48,690 nt of DNA from Fimenecus sp051881355 (GCA_051881355.1 JBJEPS010000063.1:1-48690), one strand, 5' to 3'; counted from the first letter of the stretch, positions 32,451-41,327 are shown. The notes: generated from the letters alone by a model not told the origin. Numbers and translations: made by a program.

Positions 32451-34520
32451 ATGAAAGCTTACAGCGCAAACAACATTCGAAACATCGCAGTTGTCGGGCA
32501 CGGCGGCAAGGGCAAAACGACCCTTTGCGAAGCTATGCTGTATGTCGCAGGCGCGACCGACCGCCTCGGACGCGTAGCGGACGGCAACACGGTTTTGGAT
32601 TTTGACGCTGAGGAAAAACGCCGTAAATCCTCGGTTTCCTCCGCAATGGCGGCAATGGAATGGGACAATACCAAATTAAATATTATTGACGCACCCGGTC
32701 TGTTCGACTTTGCAGGCGGTGCGGCAGAGGCTGTTCGCGCGGCAGAGGCGGTGCTGATTGTCACCTCGGCAGGCTCCGGCGTAGATGTCGGCACAGAGAA
32801 AGCATTCAAAGCCGCCGAAAAAAGTGGTGCGGCGAAATTCTTTGCCATTACAAAAACGGACTCTGACCACCGTAGTTTTTATAAAACCTTTGACGCGCTC
32901 AAAGAGGTCTACGGCAACAAGCTGTGCCCGACGATTATTCCCTATATGGAGGGCAATCTCGTCAAATGCTATGTCAACCTGATGACGGGCATGGCGTATG
33001 CGTACACCGATGGCAAGGCGCAAAAGGTGGATATGCCCGACGACCCCGTGATTGCCGAGATGACGGCGGCATTTATGGAGGCAGTTGCCACCACGGACGA
33101 CGCGCTGATGGAAAAATTCTTTGAGGGCGAAGCGTTCACAAAGGAAGAAATCTTAAAAGGGCTTTGCATCGGCATTTTTGACGGCTCGATTTACCCCGTA
33201 TATGCGGTTTCGGGCTTGACCGCCGCTGCCGTGGACCAGCTTTTGTACGGGCTTGCGTGGTCTGCCCCCGGCGCGTACGGCTATGCAGGCGAGGACGCCG
33301 AATATGAAAACGGCGATGTCAGCATTCTGCCCTGTAACGAGGCGGGTCCGCTTGCCGCGGTATGCTTTAAGACCGTTGCCGACCCGTTTGTCGGGAAAAT
33401 GTCGTTCTTTAAGGTGATTTCGGGCAAACTGACGGCGGATTCCGTTGCGTACAATCCGCGCACGGGTGAAAATGAAAAAATCGGTAAAATCGTGACCGTC
33501 AAAGGCGCAAAACAGGAGGAAGCCAAGGAAATCCCCGCAGGCGATATCGGTGTTTTGACAAAGCTTGCAGGCGTAAAAACGGGCGATACACTTTGCGACC
33601 CGAAGAACATATTGCAATTACAGGGTGTGGATTTCCCCGAACCGTGTCTGTCGATGGCAATCAAGGTTGCCAAAAAAGGCGAGGAAGAAAAGGTTGCCGC
33701 AGGTTTGCAGCGCTTAATGGAGGAAGACCCCACCATTCGCTATACCAATAACACCGAAACGCGCGAGCAAATCCTGTCGGGGCTCGGCGAACAGCATTTA
33801 GATGTGATTGTGTCGAAGCTCAAAAATAAATTCGGCGTAGAAGTTACTTTGGAAGTCCCGAAGGTTGCGTACCGCGAAACCGTGCGCAAAAAAGTGGAAG
33901 CACAGGGTAGACACAAGAAGCAGTCGGGCGGTCACGGGCAGTTCGGCGATGTTTGGATTCAATTCGAGCCCTGCGACAGCGACGATTTGGTATTCGAAAC
34001 GGCAGTCGTCGGCGGCTCTGTGCCGAAGAACTTCTTCCCGGCTGTGGAAAAAGGCTTGCGCGAATGCGTCGAAAAAGGCTTTGCGGCAGGCTACCCGATG
34101 GTCGGTTTGAAAGCCACACTGTATGACGGCTCGTATCACCCCGTGGACTCGTCTGAAATGGCGTTTAAAACAGCGGCATCGCTCTGCTTTAAAAATGCAA
34201 TGCCCAATGCTGATGTGGCGATTTTGGAACCGATTGGCACGCTCAACGCCTTGATGCCTGACGATAATTTGGGCGATATTATGGGCGACATCACCAAACG
34301 CCGCGGCAGAGTGCTCGGCATGGGTCCGGCAGATGAGCCGAAAATGCAGGAGCTTGTTGCCGAAGTGCCGATGGCGGAAATGGGCGATTTTGCAACCGTC
34401 CTGCGCTCGGTAACGGCAGGCAGAGGGTCGTTCACCTTTGTATTTACGCGGTATGAGCAAGCGCCGAAAGAAGTTGCCGATAAGGTGATTGCCGACCGCG
34501 CCGCCGAAAAAGCGGAATAA
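32451..34520 (+). CDS. Elongation factor G-like GTPase
   Basis: 689 residues with the five-domain EF-G layout. The G domain has G1 GHGGKGKT (16-23), G3 DAPGL (80-84) and G4 TKTD (134-137). In canonical EF-G these are GHxDxGKT, DTPGH and NKMD; here the catalytic His of G3 is Leu and the G4 Asn is Thr. Switch I reads RRKSSVSSA in place of RGITI. These changes are those of the EF-G-like paralog group (FusA2-type), not the housekeeping factor. Domain IV is marked by AQGRHKKQSGGHGQFGDVW (EGKFKRQSGGKGQYG-like) and domain V ends the protein. Its role is uncertain; canonical fusA must be elsewhere. It is flanked by its own promoter and a strong terminator. Confidence 0.9.
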   Translation: MKAYSANNIRNIAVVGHGGKGKTTLCEAMLYVAGATDRLGRVADGNTVLDFDAEEKRRKSSVSSAMAAMEWDNTKLNIIDAPGLFDFAGGAAEAVRAAEAVLIVTSAGSGVDVGTEKAFKAAEKSGAAKFFAITKTDSDHRSFYKTFDALKEVYGNKLCPTIIPYMEGNLVKCYVNLMTGMAYAYTDGKAQKVDMPDDPVIAEMTAAFMEAVATTDDALMEKFFEGEAFTKEEILKGLCIGIFDGSIYPVYAVSGLTAAAVDQLLYGLAWSAPGAYGYAGEDAEYENGDVSILPCNEAGPLAAVCFKTVADPFVGKMSFFKVISGKLTADSVAYNPRTGENEKIGKIVTVKGAKQEEAKEIPAGDIGVLTKLAGVKTGDTLCDPKNILQLQGVDFPEPCLSMAIKVAKKGEEEKVAAGLQRLMEEDPTIRYTNNTETREQILSGLGEQHLDVIVSKLKNKFGVEVTLEVPKVAYRETVRKKVEAQGRHKKQSGGHGQFGDVWIQFEPCDSDDLVFETAVVGGSVPKNFFPAVEKGLRECVEKGFAAGYPMVGLKATLYDGSYHPVDSSEMAFKTAASLCFKNAMPNADVAILEPIGTLNALMPDDNLGDIMGDITKRRGRVLGMGPADEPKMQELVAEVPMAEMGDFATVLRSVTAGRGSFTFVFTRYEQAPKEVADKVIADRAAEKAE

Positions 34521-34544
34521 GCGCGCAAAATAATTTGGATAGCA

Positions 34545-34586
34545 AACGCTCCACAGACATTCGATGTGTCTGTGGAGCGTTGTTTT
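34545..34586 (+). terminator. Strong terminator of the EF-G-like gene
   Basis: A perfect 15-bp stem, AACGCTCCACAGACA (34545-34559) with TGTCTGTGGAGCGTT (34567-34581), followed by GTTTT. It may also stop the convergent GH16 transcript. Confidence 0.9.
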
Positions 34587-34686
34587 GTATCATGGGTTTA
34601 TGCACAGGGGGTGGGATTTCACTTGCCGTCGCGCAGACAGCGCGGTGGCAAATATGGATACGCTTCGGTCACGACACACGCGCAAT

Positions 34687-35634
34687 CTACGCGGTCTGTG
34701 TGTATACTTTTACATAATCCACGACAAAATCATATGCTTGTGATTTGTCGTTGTCCTCGGGGGTTCCCGCCCAGTTTGTGACCCACGCGCCGTTTTCATC
34801 GCGCTGTTGCCCCGGATACGGTACACCGTCCTCGGTCACGCCCGCTACCTCGCAGGACAAAAGCAGATACGAACGGACTTTGGAAACTGTGTCCACTGCA
34901 TCTTTGGTGTGCCAGGTTTCCATGCCGTCGATATAAAAGGTATAGCCGTTTTCGTCCCACAACAGCGCAAAGGTATGAAATTCCGTGTAGAGATTTTCAA
35001 TTTCCATATAGTCAGAGCCGATTGACTTCAGCGCGTCACCGTAGCCGTCAATATGTATGGCGTGCGAAACCATATTTTGATGGTCGGTCCAGTACATAAA
35101 CGGCGACTCGAAAATATCAATTTCGGCACCGTCCTCGCCTGTGCCGAAGGTGTCGTTTGCGAAATTGCTGTCGGGCATCAGCCAAAATGCCGCCCAGTTG
35201 CCGTAGGTTGCAGGGACCTTGCAGCGCACCTCAAAATAGCCGCCTGCCTGCGAAAAGCCGTCGCAAAGGGAATTGCCGTTTTCGTCTTTTACCGCAGAGG
35301 TTTCAATCGCACCCGTGTACCAGCCGGCGCCGAATTTGCCGTTTTCACGGTAATCGGTGCGAATAATCAGATTGCCGTCCTCCACAAATACTGCGTCATC
35401 TACCCACCAGCCGCCGCGGCGCACGCCCTCTTCACCGTATGCGTAATGCCAGCGATTGCTGTCAAGTGACTCTCCGTTAAAATCATCAAAAAAGGCGAGC
35501 TCCCAGGTTTCGTCCGGCACGAATGAAGCAGGTGTTTGCGGCTTGACGGTTACAATTTTCTTATCACCGCCGCAAGCGCAAAGGGTTAAGAGCAGCAAAA
35601 CTGCCGCCGTCAGAACTGCCAAAGTTTTTTTCAT
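34687..35634 (-). CDS. Secreted GH16-family beta-glucanase lipoprotein
   Basis: 315 residues. The signal peptide ends in LCAC, with Cys21 as lipid attachment site, so the enzyme is displayed on the outer face of the membrane. The catalytic motif EIDIFE (Glu171, Asp173, Glu176) is the GH16 signature; other family segments are FFDDFNGESLDSNRW, GYFEVRCKVP, GNWAAFWLMP, FHTFALLW and YTFYIDG. The gap in the motif pattern, one residue between Asp and Glu, is that of the EIDIxE laminarinase or agarase side rather than lichenase, so beta-1,3-glucan or a related polymer is a likely substrate. AGGAGG precedes the ATG. It may feed oligosaccharide to the adjacent kinase module, though substrates need not match. 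Confidence 0.9.
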   Translation of the reverse strand: MKKTLAVLTAAVLLLLTLCACGGDKKIVTVKPQTPASFVPDETWELAFFDDFNGESLDSNRWHYAYGEEGVRRGGWWVDDAVFVEDGNLIIRTDYRENGKFGAGWYTGAIETSAVKDENGNSLCDGFSQAGGYFEVRCKVPATYGNWAAFWLMPDSNFANDTFGTGEDGAEIDIFESPFMYWTDHQNMVSHAIHIDGYGDALKSIGSDYMEIENLYTEFHTFALLWDENGYTFYIDGMETWHTKDAVDTVSKVRSYLLLSCEVAGVTEDGVPYPGQQRDENGAWVTNWAGTPEDNDKSQAYDFVVDYVKVYTQTA

Positions 35635-35673
35635 AAAGAAAACCTCCTATATGGATTTTTATGTTGCTATAGG

Positions 35674-35726
35674 AAAGCCCCCGACTTGTTGCCGGGGGCT
35701 TTGGGACAAAAGTACAACACTTTTGT
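35674..35726 (-). terminator. Two hairpins downstream of the FGGY kinase gene
   Basis: AAAGCCCCCG (35674-35683) pairs with CGGGGGCTTT (35693-35702), and ACAAAAGT (35706-35713) pairs with ACTTTTGT (35719-35726). On the minus strand both lie just after the kinase stop and before the GH16 gene, so GH16 is probably largely a separate unit. Confidence 0.65.
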
Positions 35727-35735
35727 ATGGCAAAA

Positions 35736-37355
35736 TCAATCCTCGCCGTTGAGAATAGCAAAGTTTTCTTTGTTTGCCTTATACAGATTTTTATAGACCT
35801 TGAAGTTGCGGTCATAAATCGCCTTGTTTTCCTTGTTCGGATAGAAGGTTTTCGCTGCGGGGATTAACGATTTTACATCGCCCAAATCGTGAATTAACCC
35901 TACGCCGACTGCAATCGTCGCTGCCGCGCCGACCGCGCCGATATTCTGCGGGCTGTCTACGGTTTCAACAGTTTTGCCGGTGCAGTCCGCTAAAATCTGG
36001 CAGGTGATGTCGCTTAACGCACCGCCGCCGACAAAGCGAACCGTGTCGGACGTTTTGACTTTCTTTTCCTGTGTTTCCAGCATCCAGCGCAAGTGGAAGC
36101 ACACGCCTTCCACCACGGCGCGAATCATTTCGGATTTGCCGGTTTCCAGGCTGATGTTAAAGAACATGCCGCGTGCATTCGGGTCCTCAAACGGGCAGCG
36201 ATTGCCGTGCAGCCACGGGGTGAAAATCACACCGCCCGCGCCTGCGGGGACGGTGTCCACAACCGCCATCATATAATCATACAGATTGGTGTAAACCACT
36301 TCTCTGTCCGCATGTTGATGCTTCAGGTCATGGCTTTTATCGAGATAAATATCAATTTCATCAAGTGCCAAATGGTCTTTCACCCATTCCACGCACTTTG
36401 CGGCGGTCTCCAGCTCGGCAAAATAGTTGAAATAGCTGTCGCGCGCACCGACAATCGCGGCAATCATCGCGTTAGCATCGACCACACTCTTGTCTACAAC
36501 GGTGGAAACCCACCCGGAGGTGCCCGAATAAATATGTGTGTCTCCTAACCCGACAGAGCCTGCACCCACACCGATGAGCGACGCGTCACCGCCGCCGCCG
36601 AAAACGGCTGTGCCTTCTTCAAGCCCTAATTCCTCTGCCTGCTGCTTGCGGAGTTTCCCGACGCGGTCGGTACAGCGAACGATTTTGGCAAGATGCTTTT
36701 CCTGTACGCCGTACATATTGCAGATGGCGCTGCTCCACCCCTCTTTGCCCTTGCGGATATCGTACAGGAGCGTGCCGAACGCCGAGTCAGGCGTCATCAC
36801 GAATTCGCCGGTCATACGGCAGATAAGATATTCCTTGACATCAAGCCATTTATGTACCTTGGAGAAGACTTCCGGCTCGTTTGCCTCCACCCATTTGTAT
36901 TTCCAAACGGGGTCTTTTACCGAGCACGCCACCGCACCGGTGATTTGCAGTGCCTTTAACAGCTTTGGGACGTTCGCACCGGCAATCTGCGGACCGTAGG
37001 CAATGCCTTTTTTCAGCTCATCGCGCGCACGTTGGTCCATATAGCTCATCGCGCGGCGGACAGCGTTGCCGTCCTTGTCCACCAGCACCAAGCCCTGCAT
37101 TTGAGAACAGAACGAAATGCCCGAAATATCCTTTTTGTCCACCTTCACCTTTTTCATGACGGTTTTGGTGCTTTTGACCATGGCTTCCCACCATTCATCG
37201 GGGTCCTGCTCCGCACCGCCGCCGGGCAGAACATACAGGTTGTACCCTTCGCTGGCTGCGGCGAGCAGCTCGATTTTGTCGGTAATCGAGAACAGACAGG
37301 TTTTTACGCCCGTTGTGCCGATGTCGTAGGCAATCGTGTAAATCGGATTGACCAT
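35736..37355 (-). CDS. FGGY-family carbohydrate kinase, xylulokinase-like
   Basis: 539 residues. Phosphorylates a sugar or polyol with ATP. The N-terminal phosphate loop is AYDIGTTGVKTCLF (Asp11), the substrate loop contains YMDQRA, the catalytic base region is GGGGDASL (Asp257), and the adenosine-binding segment is FVGGGALSDITCQILADCTG. The family signature near GNRCPFEDPNARG supports a xylulokinase-type member, but FGGY subfamilies differ in substrate, so the sugar is not fixed. GGGAGGT precedes the ATG. It lies 28 bp downstream of the TetR gene in one operon, and opposite an aminotransferase-aldolase operon, suggesting a catabolic module. Confidence 0.88.
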   Translation of the reverse strand: MVNPIYTIAYDIGTTGVKTCLFSITDKIELLAAASEGYNLYVLPGGGAEQDPDEWWEAMVKSTKTVMKKVKVDKKDISGISFCSQMQGLVLVDKDGNAVRRAMSYMDQRARDELKKGIAYGPQIAGANVPKLLKALQITGAVACSVKDPVWKYKWVEANEPEVFSKVHKWLDVKEYLICRMTGEFVMTPDSAFGTLLYDIRKGKEGWSSAICNMYGVQEKHLAKIVRCTDRVGKLRKQQAEELGLEEGTAVFGGGGDASLIGVGAGSVGLGDTHIYSGTSGWVSTVVDKSVVDANAMIAAIVGARDSYFNYFAELETAAKCVEWVKDHLALDEIDIYLDKSHDLKHQHADREVVYTNLYDYMMAVVDTVPAGAGGVIFTPWLHGNRCPFEDPNARGMFFNISLETGKSEMIRAVVEGVCFHLRWMLETQEKKVKTSDTVRFVGGGALSDITCQILADCTGKTVETVDSPQNIGAVGAAATIAVGVGLIHDLGDVKSLIPAAKTFYPNKENKAIYDRNFKVYKNLYKANKENFAILNGED

Positions 37356-37383
37356 ATTGTTTTACCTCCCAAAGAGATGAAAT

Positions 37384-38040
37384 TTACCCTTTTCTCAGTG
37401 CACTTTTTACAAACTTCAGGCATTGCTCCACCACAAAGTCGTCCCGGTCCGTAATGGCGTTGCCTGCATAAATGCGGAAGCGTTCTTTGTAATAATCGCA
37501 TGCGTAGGAAAATTGCAGCGACATAAAAATGTCGTCGAGCAAAAACGCCGCAAACGCCGCATCAATATCCGCACGGATTTCGCCGTTCTTTTGCCCCTCT
37601 TCAATCGCTCTGCGGTAAATCGAAGCGGTCAGCGCTTCCATTTCATAGGCGAATTGGGAGGCAAAACGGGGATTGTTTTCGGCGGTCATGCCGTTATACA
37701 GTTTCAGCAGTGTGGCATTTTCCTTGGAGGACCGCTGAATTTCGCGGATAATTCGCTCCACCTTGATTAAAATGTCCTCATTACTGACTGCGAGGACGGT
37801 GAGCAGTTCTTCCATGCTTTTGATACTGTACTGAATGACCGTCAGGAATAAATCCTGCTTATTTTCAAAGTACTTATACAGCGACCCGACGCTGACGTCT
37901 GCCTTTTTGGCAATCCCATTCATGTTGGCATTGTCAAAGCCCTTCGCGGCAAATTCGCCGGTGGCAGCGTCGATAATCCGCTGCCGCTTCTCCGCGGAGA
38001 TATTGTCAAATGTCGGTTTGTGATGCTTTTGCAAGTCCAT
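37384..38040 (-). CDS. TetR-family transcriptional regulator
   Basis: 218 residues, standard TetR size. The DNA-binding domain begins EKRQRIIDAATGEFAAKGF, and the helix-turn-helix is MNGIAKKADVSVGSLYKYF; the rest is an all-helical ligand domain with no recognisable ligand signature. ATG at 38040 is preferred over an upstream TTG because AAAGGAG sits about 10 bp before it. Encoded with the FGGY kinase and divergent from the aminotransferase, it probably represses both promoters and responds to a pathway metabolite (inference). Confidence 0.9.
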   Translation of the reverse strand: MDLQKHHKPTFDNISAEKRQRIIDAATGEFAAKGFDNANMNGIAKKADVSVGSLYKYFENKQDLFLTVIQYSIKSMEELLTVLAVSNEDILIKVERIIREIQRSSKENATLLKLYNGMTAENNPRFASQFAYEMEALTASIYRRAIEEGQKNGEIRADIDAAFAAFLLDDIFMSLQFSYACDYYKERFRIYAGNAITDRDDFVVEQCLKFVKSALRKG

Positions 38041-38077
38041 TTGCGTCAATCTCCTTTCCTTTGATTATATACACTTT

Positions 38078-38107
38078 ATCATACCATAAACGGCATGCCT
38101 TGTTCAA
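38078..38107 (-). promoter_or_regulatory. Promoter of the tetR-kinase operon
   Basis: On the minus strand TTGAAC (38107-38102), an 18-bp spacer, TATGAT (38083-38078), about 38 bp before the TetR ATG. Confidence 0.6.
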
Positions 38108-38213
38108 GACAAATTTTCGGGAAAGTTATGCTTTTTTTCGCATTTTCAGCGCAAAAAAGCGCTTTGGGGCAGACGAGGGAATGAAAAAGCACAAAGAAAA
38201 ATCAAAAAAGAGA

Positions 38214-38275
38214 GATAGATATTTTTTAACTAAAAAATGGCTGATTTTTATTTTTATAGTTAAAAAATATCTATC
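38214..38275. repeat. 19-bp perfect inverted repeat between divergent operons
   Basis: The arm GATAGATATTTTTTAACTA (38214-38232) has its exact reverse complement TAGTTAAAAAATATCTATC at 38257-38275, with a 24-bp AT-rich spacer. It lies between the divergent promoters (38078-38107 and 38322-38349) in the 373-bp gap 38041-38413. It could be paired operator half-sites for the TetR protein, or a cruciform/transcribed hairpin. Confidence 0.85.
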
Positions 38276-38321
38276 CTGTAAAATTTTTGCAATTTATTTG
38301 CATTTTTCAACAAAAAAAGCG

Positions 38322-38349
38322 TTGACATCATATCATTTTGTGGTATAAT
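38322..38349 (+). promoter_or_regulatory. Promoter of the aminotransferase-aldolase operon
   Basis: Perfect TTGACA (38322-38327), 16-bp spacer, perfect TATAAT (38344-38349). The ATG at 38348 overlaps the -10 box and so cannot be the start; the true start is 38414 with TGGAGG at 38401-38406. Confidence 0.85.
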
Positions 38350-38413
38350 GCAAGTGAATAGCCATTCACCGTTACGGTGCGGCGCAAAAAATAAAGGATT
38401 TGGAGGATTACCT

Positions 38414-39895
38414 ATGGACACCAGATTTGCAATTTCGGAATATCATGATTCCGCGGCAATCAACAGAGAGCTTGACGAGCTGATTAAAAAGCCGATTTAC
38501 ACCATCAAGCCCGATGTGCTGAAAAAGTATGAAGACGAATACTATGAGAAAAAGTGTGCGAAATCCAAAGAGATGATTTCCACCGCGCGTGAAATCATTC
38601 CCGGCGGCGTACAGCACAATCTTGCGTTCAACTATCCTTTCCCGCTGGTTTTCACCAAGGCAGAGGGCGCATATCTTTACGATATCGACGGCAACAAATA
38701 TTTCGACTTCCTGCAGGCAGGCGGTCCGACCGTGCTCGGCTCCAATCCGAAGGTTGTGCGCGAACAGGTCATCGACCTTTTAAATACCTGCGGTCCGTCC
38801 ACCGGTCTTTTCCATGAGTTTGAATATAAGCTCGCAAAGAAGATTTCCGACAGCGTGGAAACCGTCGATATGTTCCGTATGCTCGGTTCGGGCACAGAGG
38901 CTTGTATGGCGGCGGCGCGTATCGCAAGACTTGCCACCAAGAACAAATACCTCATCAAAATGGGTGGCGCATATCACGGCTGGTCTGACCCGATGGCGTA
39001 CGGTATTCGTGTTTCGGGTACAAAATGGACACAGGCGCACGGTGTCACCATGAACTCCTTTAAATATACACAGGAATTCCCGCCGAATGATTTGGACGCG
39101 CTTGAAAGATTGCTGAGAATGAACCAGTTCCGCGGCGGCACAGCGGCAGTTTACATTGAGCCGGTCGGTCCCGAAAGCGGTACCACACCCCTCAATAAGG
39201 ACTTCAACAAAGGCGTGGAACGTCTTTGCCGCAAATACGGCGCATTGCTCATTTTCGACGAGGTCGTGACCGGCTTCCGTATCGGCATGGCAGGCGCACA
39301 GGGCTACTTCGGCGTATCGCCTGACCTGACCATCTTCGGTAAGGTTATTGCGGGCGGCTATCCGGGCGCAGGCGGTGTCGGCGGCAAGAAAGAATATATG
39401 AAATATCTCGGTGCAGGGCTTGACTCCAGCGGGAAGAAGATTCACAAGGCTTTGGTCGGCGGCACCATGTCCGCCAACCCGCTGTCCTGCTGCGCGGGGT
39501 ACTTCACCCTCGAAGAAATCGACAAGCAGAACGCTTGCCAAAAAGCGGGTCAGATGGGCGACCGTTTGACTGCCGGCTTAAAAGAACTGGTAGCGAAATA
39601 CAACCTGCCGTTCGTGGTTTGGAACGAAGGTTCTATTTGCCATCTTGAAACCGTCGGCACGATGCACTTCTCCATCAACTGGAAAAAGCCGTGGCAGATT
39701 CCGGGCGTCCTTTCCGCAACCAGCGAACGTCAGAAGGAAATGGAGCATATGGGCTGTGCCTATATGGCAGAAGGTCTTGTTACCCTCGCGGGCAGCCGTC
39801 TGTATACTTCCGCGGCATACACGCCGAAGATGATCGACCAGGCGCTCGCTTGCTTCGACAAGGTTTTGGCAAATGTTGCGTTGAAAGCAGAATAA
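38414..39895 (+). CDS. Class III aminotransferase, glutamate-1-semialdehyde aminotransferase-like
   Basis: 493 residues. PLP enzyme of the HemL-like branch. Visible features: GGVQHNLAF...PLVFTKAEGAYLYDIDGNKYFDF, LGSGTEACMAAARIAR (cofactor phosphate site), ALLIFDEVVTGFR (Asp that binds the PLP ring) and LTIFGKVIAGGYPGAGGVGG with the PLP Lys at about residue 310. It is about 60 residues longer than HemL, with an extra N-terminal helix region and a longer C-terminus, and no heme genes are nearby. With an FGGY kinase and a class II aldolase beside it, a sugar- or aminosugar-related substrate is more likely than glutamate-1-semialdehyde (inference). Confidence 0.85.
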   Translation: MDTRFAISEYHDSAAINRELDELIKKPIYTIKPDVLKKYEDEYYEKKCAKSKEMISTAREIIPGGVQHNLAFNYPFPLVFTKAEGAYLYDIDGNKYFDFLQAGGPTVLGSNPKVVREQVIDLLNTCGPSTGLFHEFEYKLAKKISDSVETVDMFRMLGSGTEACMAAARIARLATKNKYLIKMGGAYHGWSDPMAYGIRVSGTKWTQAHGVTMNSFKYTQEFPPNDLDALERLLRMNQFRGGTAAVYIEPVGPESGTTPLNKDFNKGVERLCRKYGALLIFDEVVTGFRIGMAGAQGYFGVSPDLTIFGKVIAGGYPGAGGVGGKKEYMKYLGAGLDSSGKKIHKALVGGTMSANPLSCCAGYFTLEEIDKQNACQKAGQMGDRLTAGLKELVAKYNLPFVVWNEGSICHLETVGTMHFSINWKKPWQIPGVLSATSERQKEMEHMGCAYMAEGLVTLAGSRLYTSAAYTPKMIDQALACFDKVLANVALKAE

Positions 39896-39912
39896 TTGAA
39901 CAAATAGGCTCT

Positions 39913-39944
39913 TTGGGGGCGGGCGAGGTTCGTCCCGCCCCCAA
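39913..39944 (+). other. GC-rich intercistronic hairpin before the aldolase gene
   Basis: TTGGGGGCGGG (39913-39923) and CCCGCCCCCAA (39934-39944) form an 11-bp perfect stem, but no T run follows, so on the plus strand it may be a partial terminator or mRNA-stability element between the two genes. Confidence 0.6.
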
Positions 39945-39981
39945 TGCGTTATGAATTGTGTATACATAGAGGTGAAATTCG

Positions 39982-41205
39982 ATGGATATTCAAGCAGCAA
40001 AAGAACTTGTGATTAAAGCAGGTAAAGAGGTTGTCGCTTCGGGCTTGATTGCGCGTACCTGGGGCAACATTTCCTGCCGTATCGACGACAAACAGTTTGT
40101 CATTACGCCTTCGGGCAGAGCGTACGAGGACCTCACGCCCGACGAAATTGTTTTGGTCAATATCGCTGACCTTTCTTACGACGGAGATGTAAAGCCCTCG
40201 TCTGAAAAAGGTATTCACGCCGAGGCATACAAACTGCGCCCCGAGGTGAATTTCGTCATTCATACCCATCAAATGCAGGCGTCTGTTGTCAGCGCTTTGG
40301 GCTTTGATATCAACGCTGTTCCCGAAAAGAGCGCCGCGGTTATCGGCGATAATGTTCCGTTGGCGTCTTACGGTCTGCCCGGTACGGGCAAGCTGCGTGC
40401 AGGCGTGGTTGCCGCGATTCAAAGAAGTGACTCTAAGGCAGTCATTATGGCACACCACGGTGCACTGTGCATGGGCGAAAGCTACGAGGACGCTTTTGCG
40501 GTTGCCGCAGAGCTGGAAACCGTTTGCGAAGGCTTTGTGACCAACAAATACAAAGAGTGGACCGGTTCGGTTGCCGAGGGCTTGGGCACGGTTTACAACT
40601 ACATCGCTGACAAATTTAAAAATGAAAAGCTTGCCGGCGCACCGAAGTTTGACGCTTGCAACAGCGAGCGCGACGGCAGTGTGTTCAACATTACGGCGGT
40701 CAACGGCGAAGGCGAGATGATTCGCATTGATATTCAGAGCGGCGAACTGGTAGCGGGCGACGAATATCCTGATTCCGCTGAGCTACACCGCGCGATTTAC
40801 CAAAAGCGCAAGGACGTCAACTATATCGTGCACAACCAAAGTCCCGAAGTGATGGCGGTTTCGCAAACCAATAAGGTGATGAAGCCGTTGCTCGACGATT
40901 TTGCACAGCTTGTCGGCGTCAGCGTGAAAAACCGCGCATTCAACCCGAACAGCACACTCAAATCCGCCAAAAAGGTGGTCAAAGGGTTAAAGGGCAGAAA
41001 TGCCGTTTTGCTTGCCAACAACGGCGCACTTTGTGTTGCAGGCAGTGAATACGACGCCACCGCTGTGGAAATGGTGATGGAAAAGGGCTGCAAAACCGAA
41101 ATCGGCAAAAAGCTGTTCTATGCAGGCAAGCCGATTAACCCGATTGAAACTCGCCTGATGCGTTTCATTTATTTGCAGAAATATTCCAAACAGGCAAAGA
41201 AATAA
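39982..41205 (+). CDS. Tandem class II aldolase/adducin-domain protein, second domain degenerate
   Basis: 407 residues holding two copies of the class II aldolase/epimerase fold; single-domain members have about 210-230. Domain 1 (about 1-195) has the substrate loop TWGNISCRID, the zinc ligands in VIHTHQMQA and a third His in MAHHGALCMG. Domain 2 (about 225-400) keeps the fold (AELHRAIYQKRKDVNYIVHNQSPEVMA, LLANNGALCV), but the His-x-His pair has become His-Asn and the later His is Asn, so it probably cannot bind zinc. Likely reactions are retro-aldol cleavage or epimerisation of a phosphorylated sugar, perhaps the product of the FGGY kinase. AGAGGTG precedes the ATG at 39982. Confidence 0.85.
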   Translation: MDIQAAKELVIKAGKEVVASGLIARTWGNISCRIDDKQFVITPSGRAYEDLTPDEIVLVNIADLSYDGDVKPSSEKGIHAEAYKLRPEVNFVIHTHQMQASVVSALGFDINAVPEKSAAVIGDNVPLASYGLPGTGKLRAGVVAAIQRSDSKAVIMAHHGALCMGESYEDAFAVAAELETVCEGFVTNKYKEWTGSVAEGLGTVYNYIADKFKNEKLAGAPKFDACNSERDGSVFNITAVNGEGEMIRIDIQSGELVAGDEYPDSAELHRAIYQKRKDVNYIVHNQSPEVMAVSQTNKVMKPLLDDFAQLVGVSVKNRAFNPNSTLKSAKKVVKGLKGRNAVLLANNGALCVAGSEYDATAVEMVMEKGCKTEIGKKLFYAGKPINPIETRLMRFIYLQKYSKQAKK

Positions 41206-41226
41206 TTGCATGGTTCAGCAATCAGC

Positions 41227-41264
41227 AAAGCCCCCGACGGAAACACTTTCCGTCGGGGGCTTTT
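41227..41264 (+). terminator. Terminator of the aldolase operon
   Basis: AAAGCCCCCGACGGAAA (41227-41243) and TTTCCGTCGGGGGCTTT (41247-41263) make a perfect 17-bp stem ending in TTTT. Confidence 0.92.
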
Positions 41265-41327
41265 GGCTGTGTGCGGGCACAGTTCAGCGGGTGTCCGCAC
41301 GCCTTCCGTAGGTGTTTTAAATTTTAT

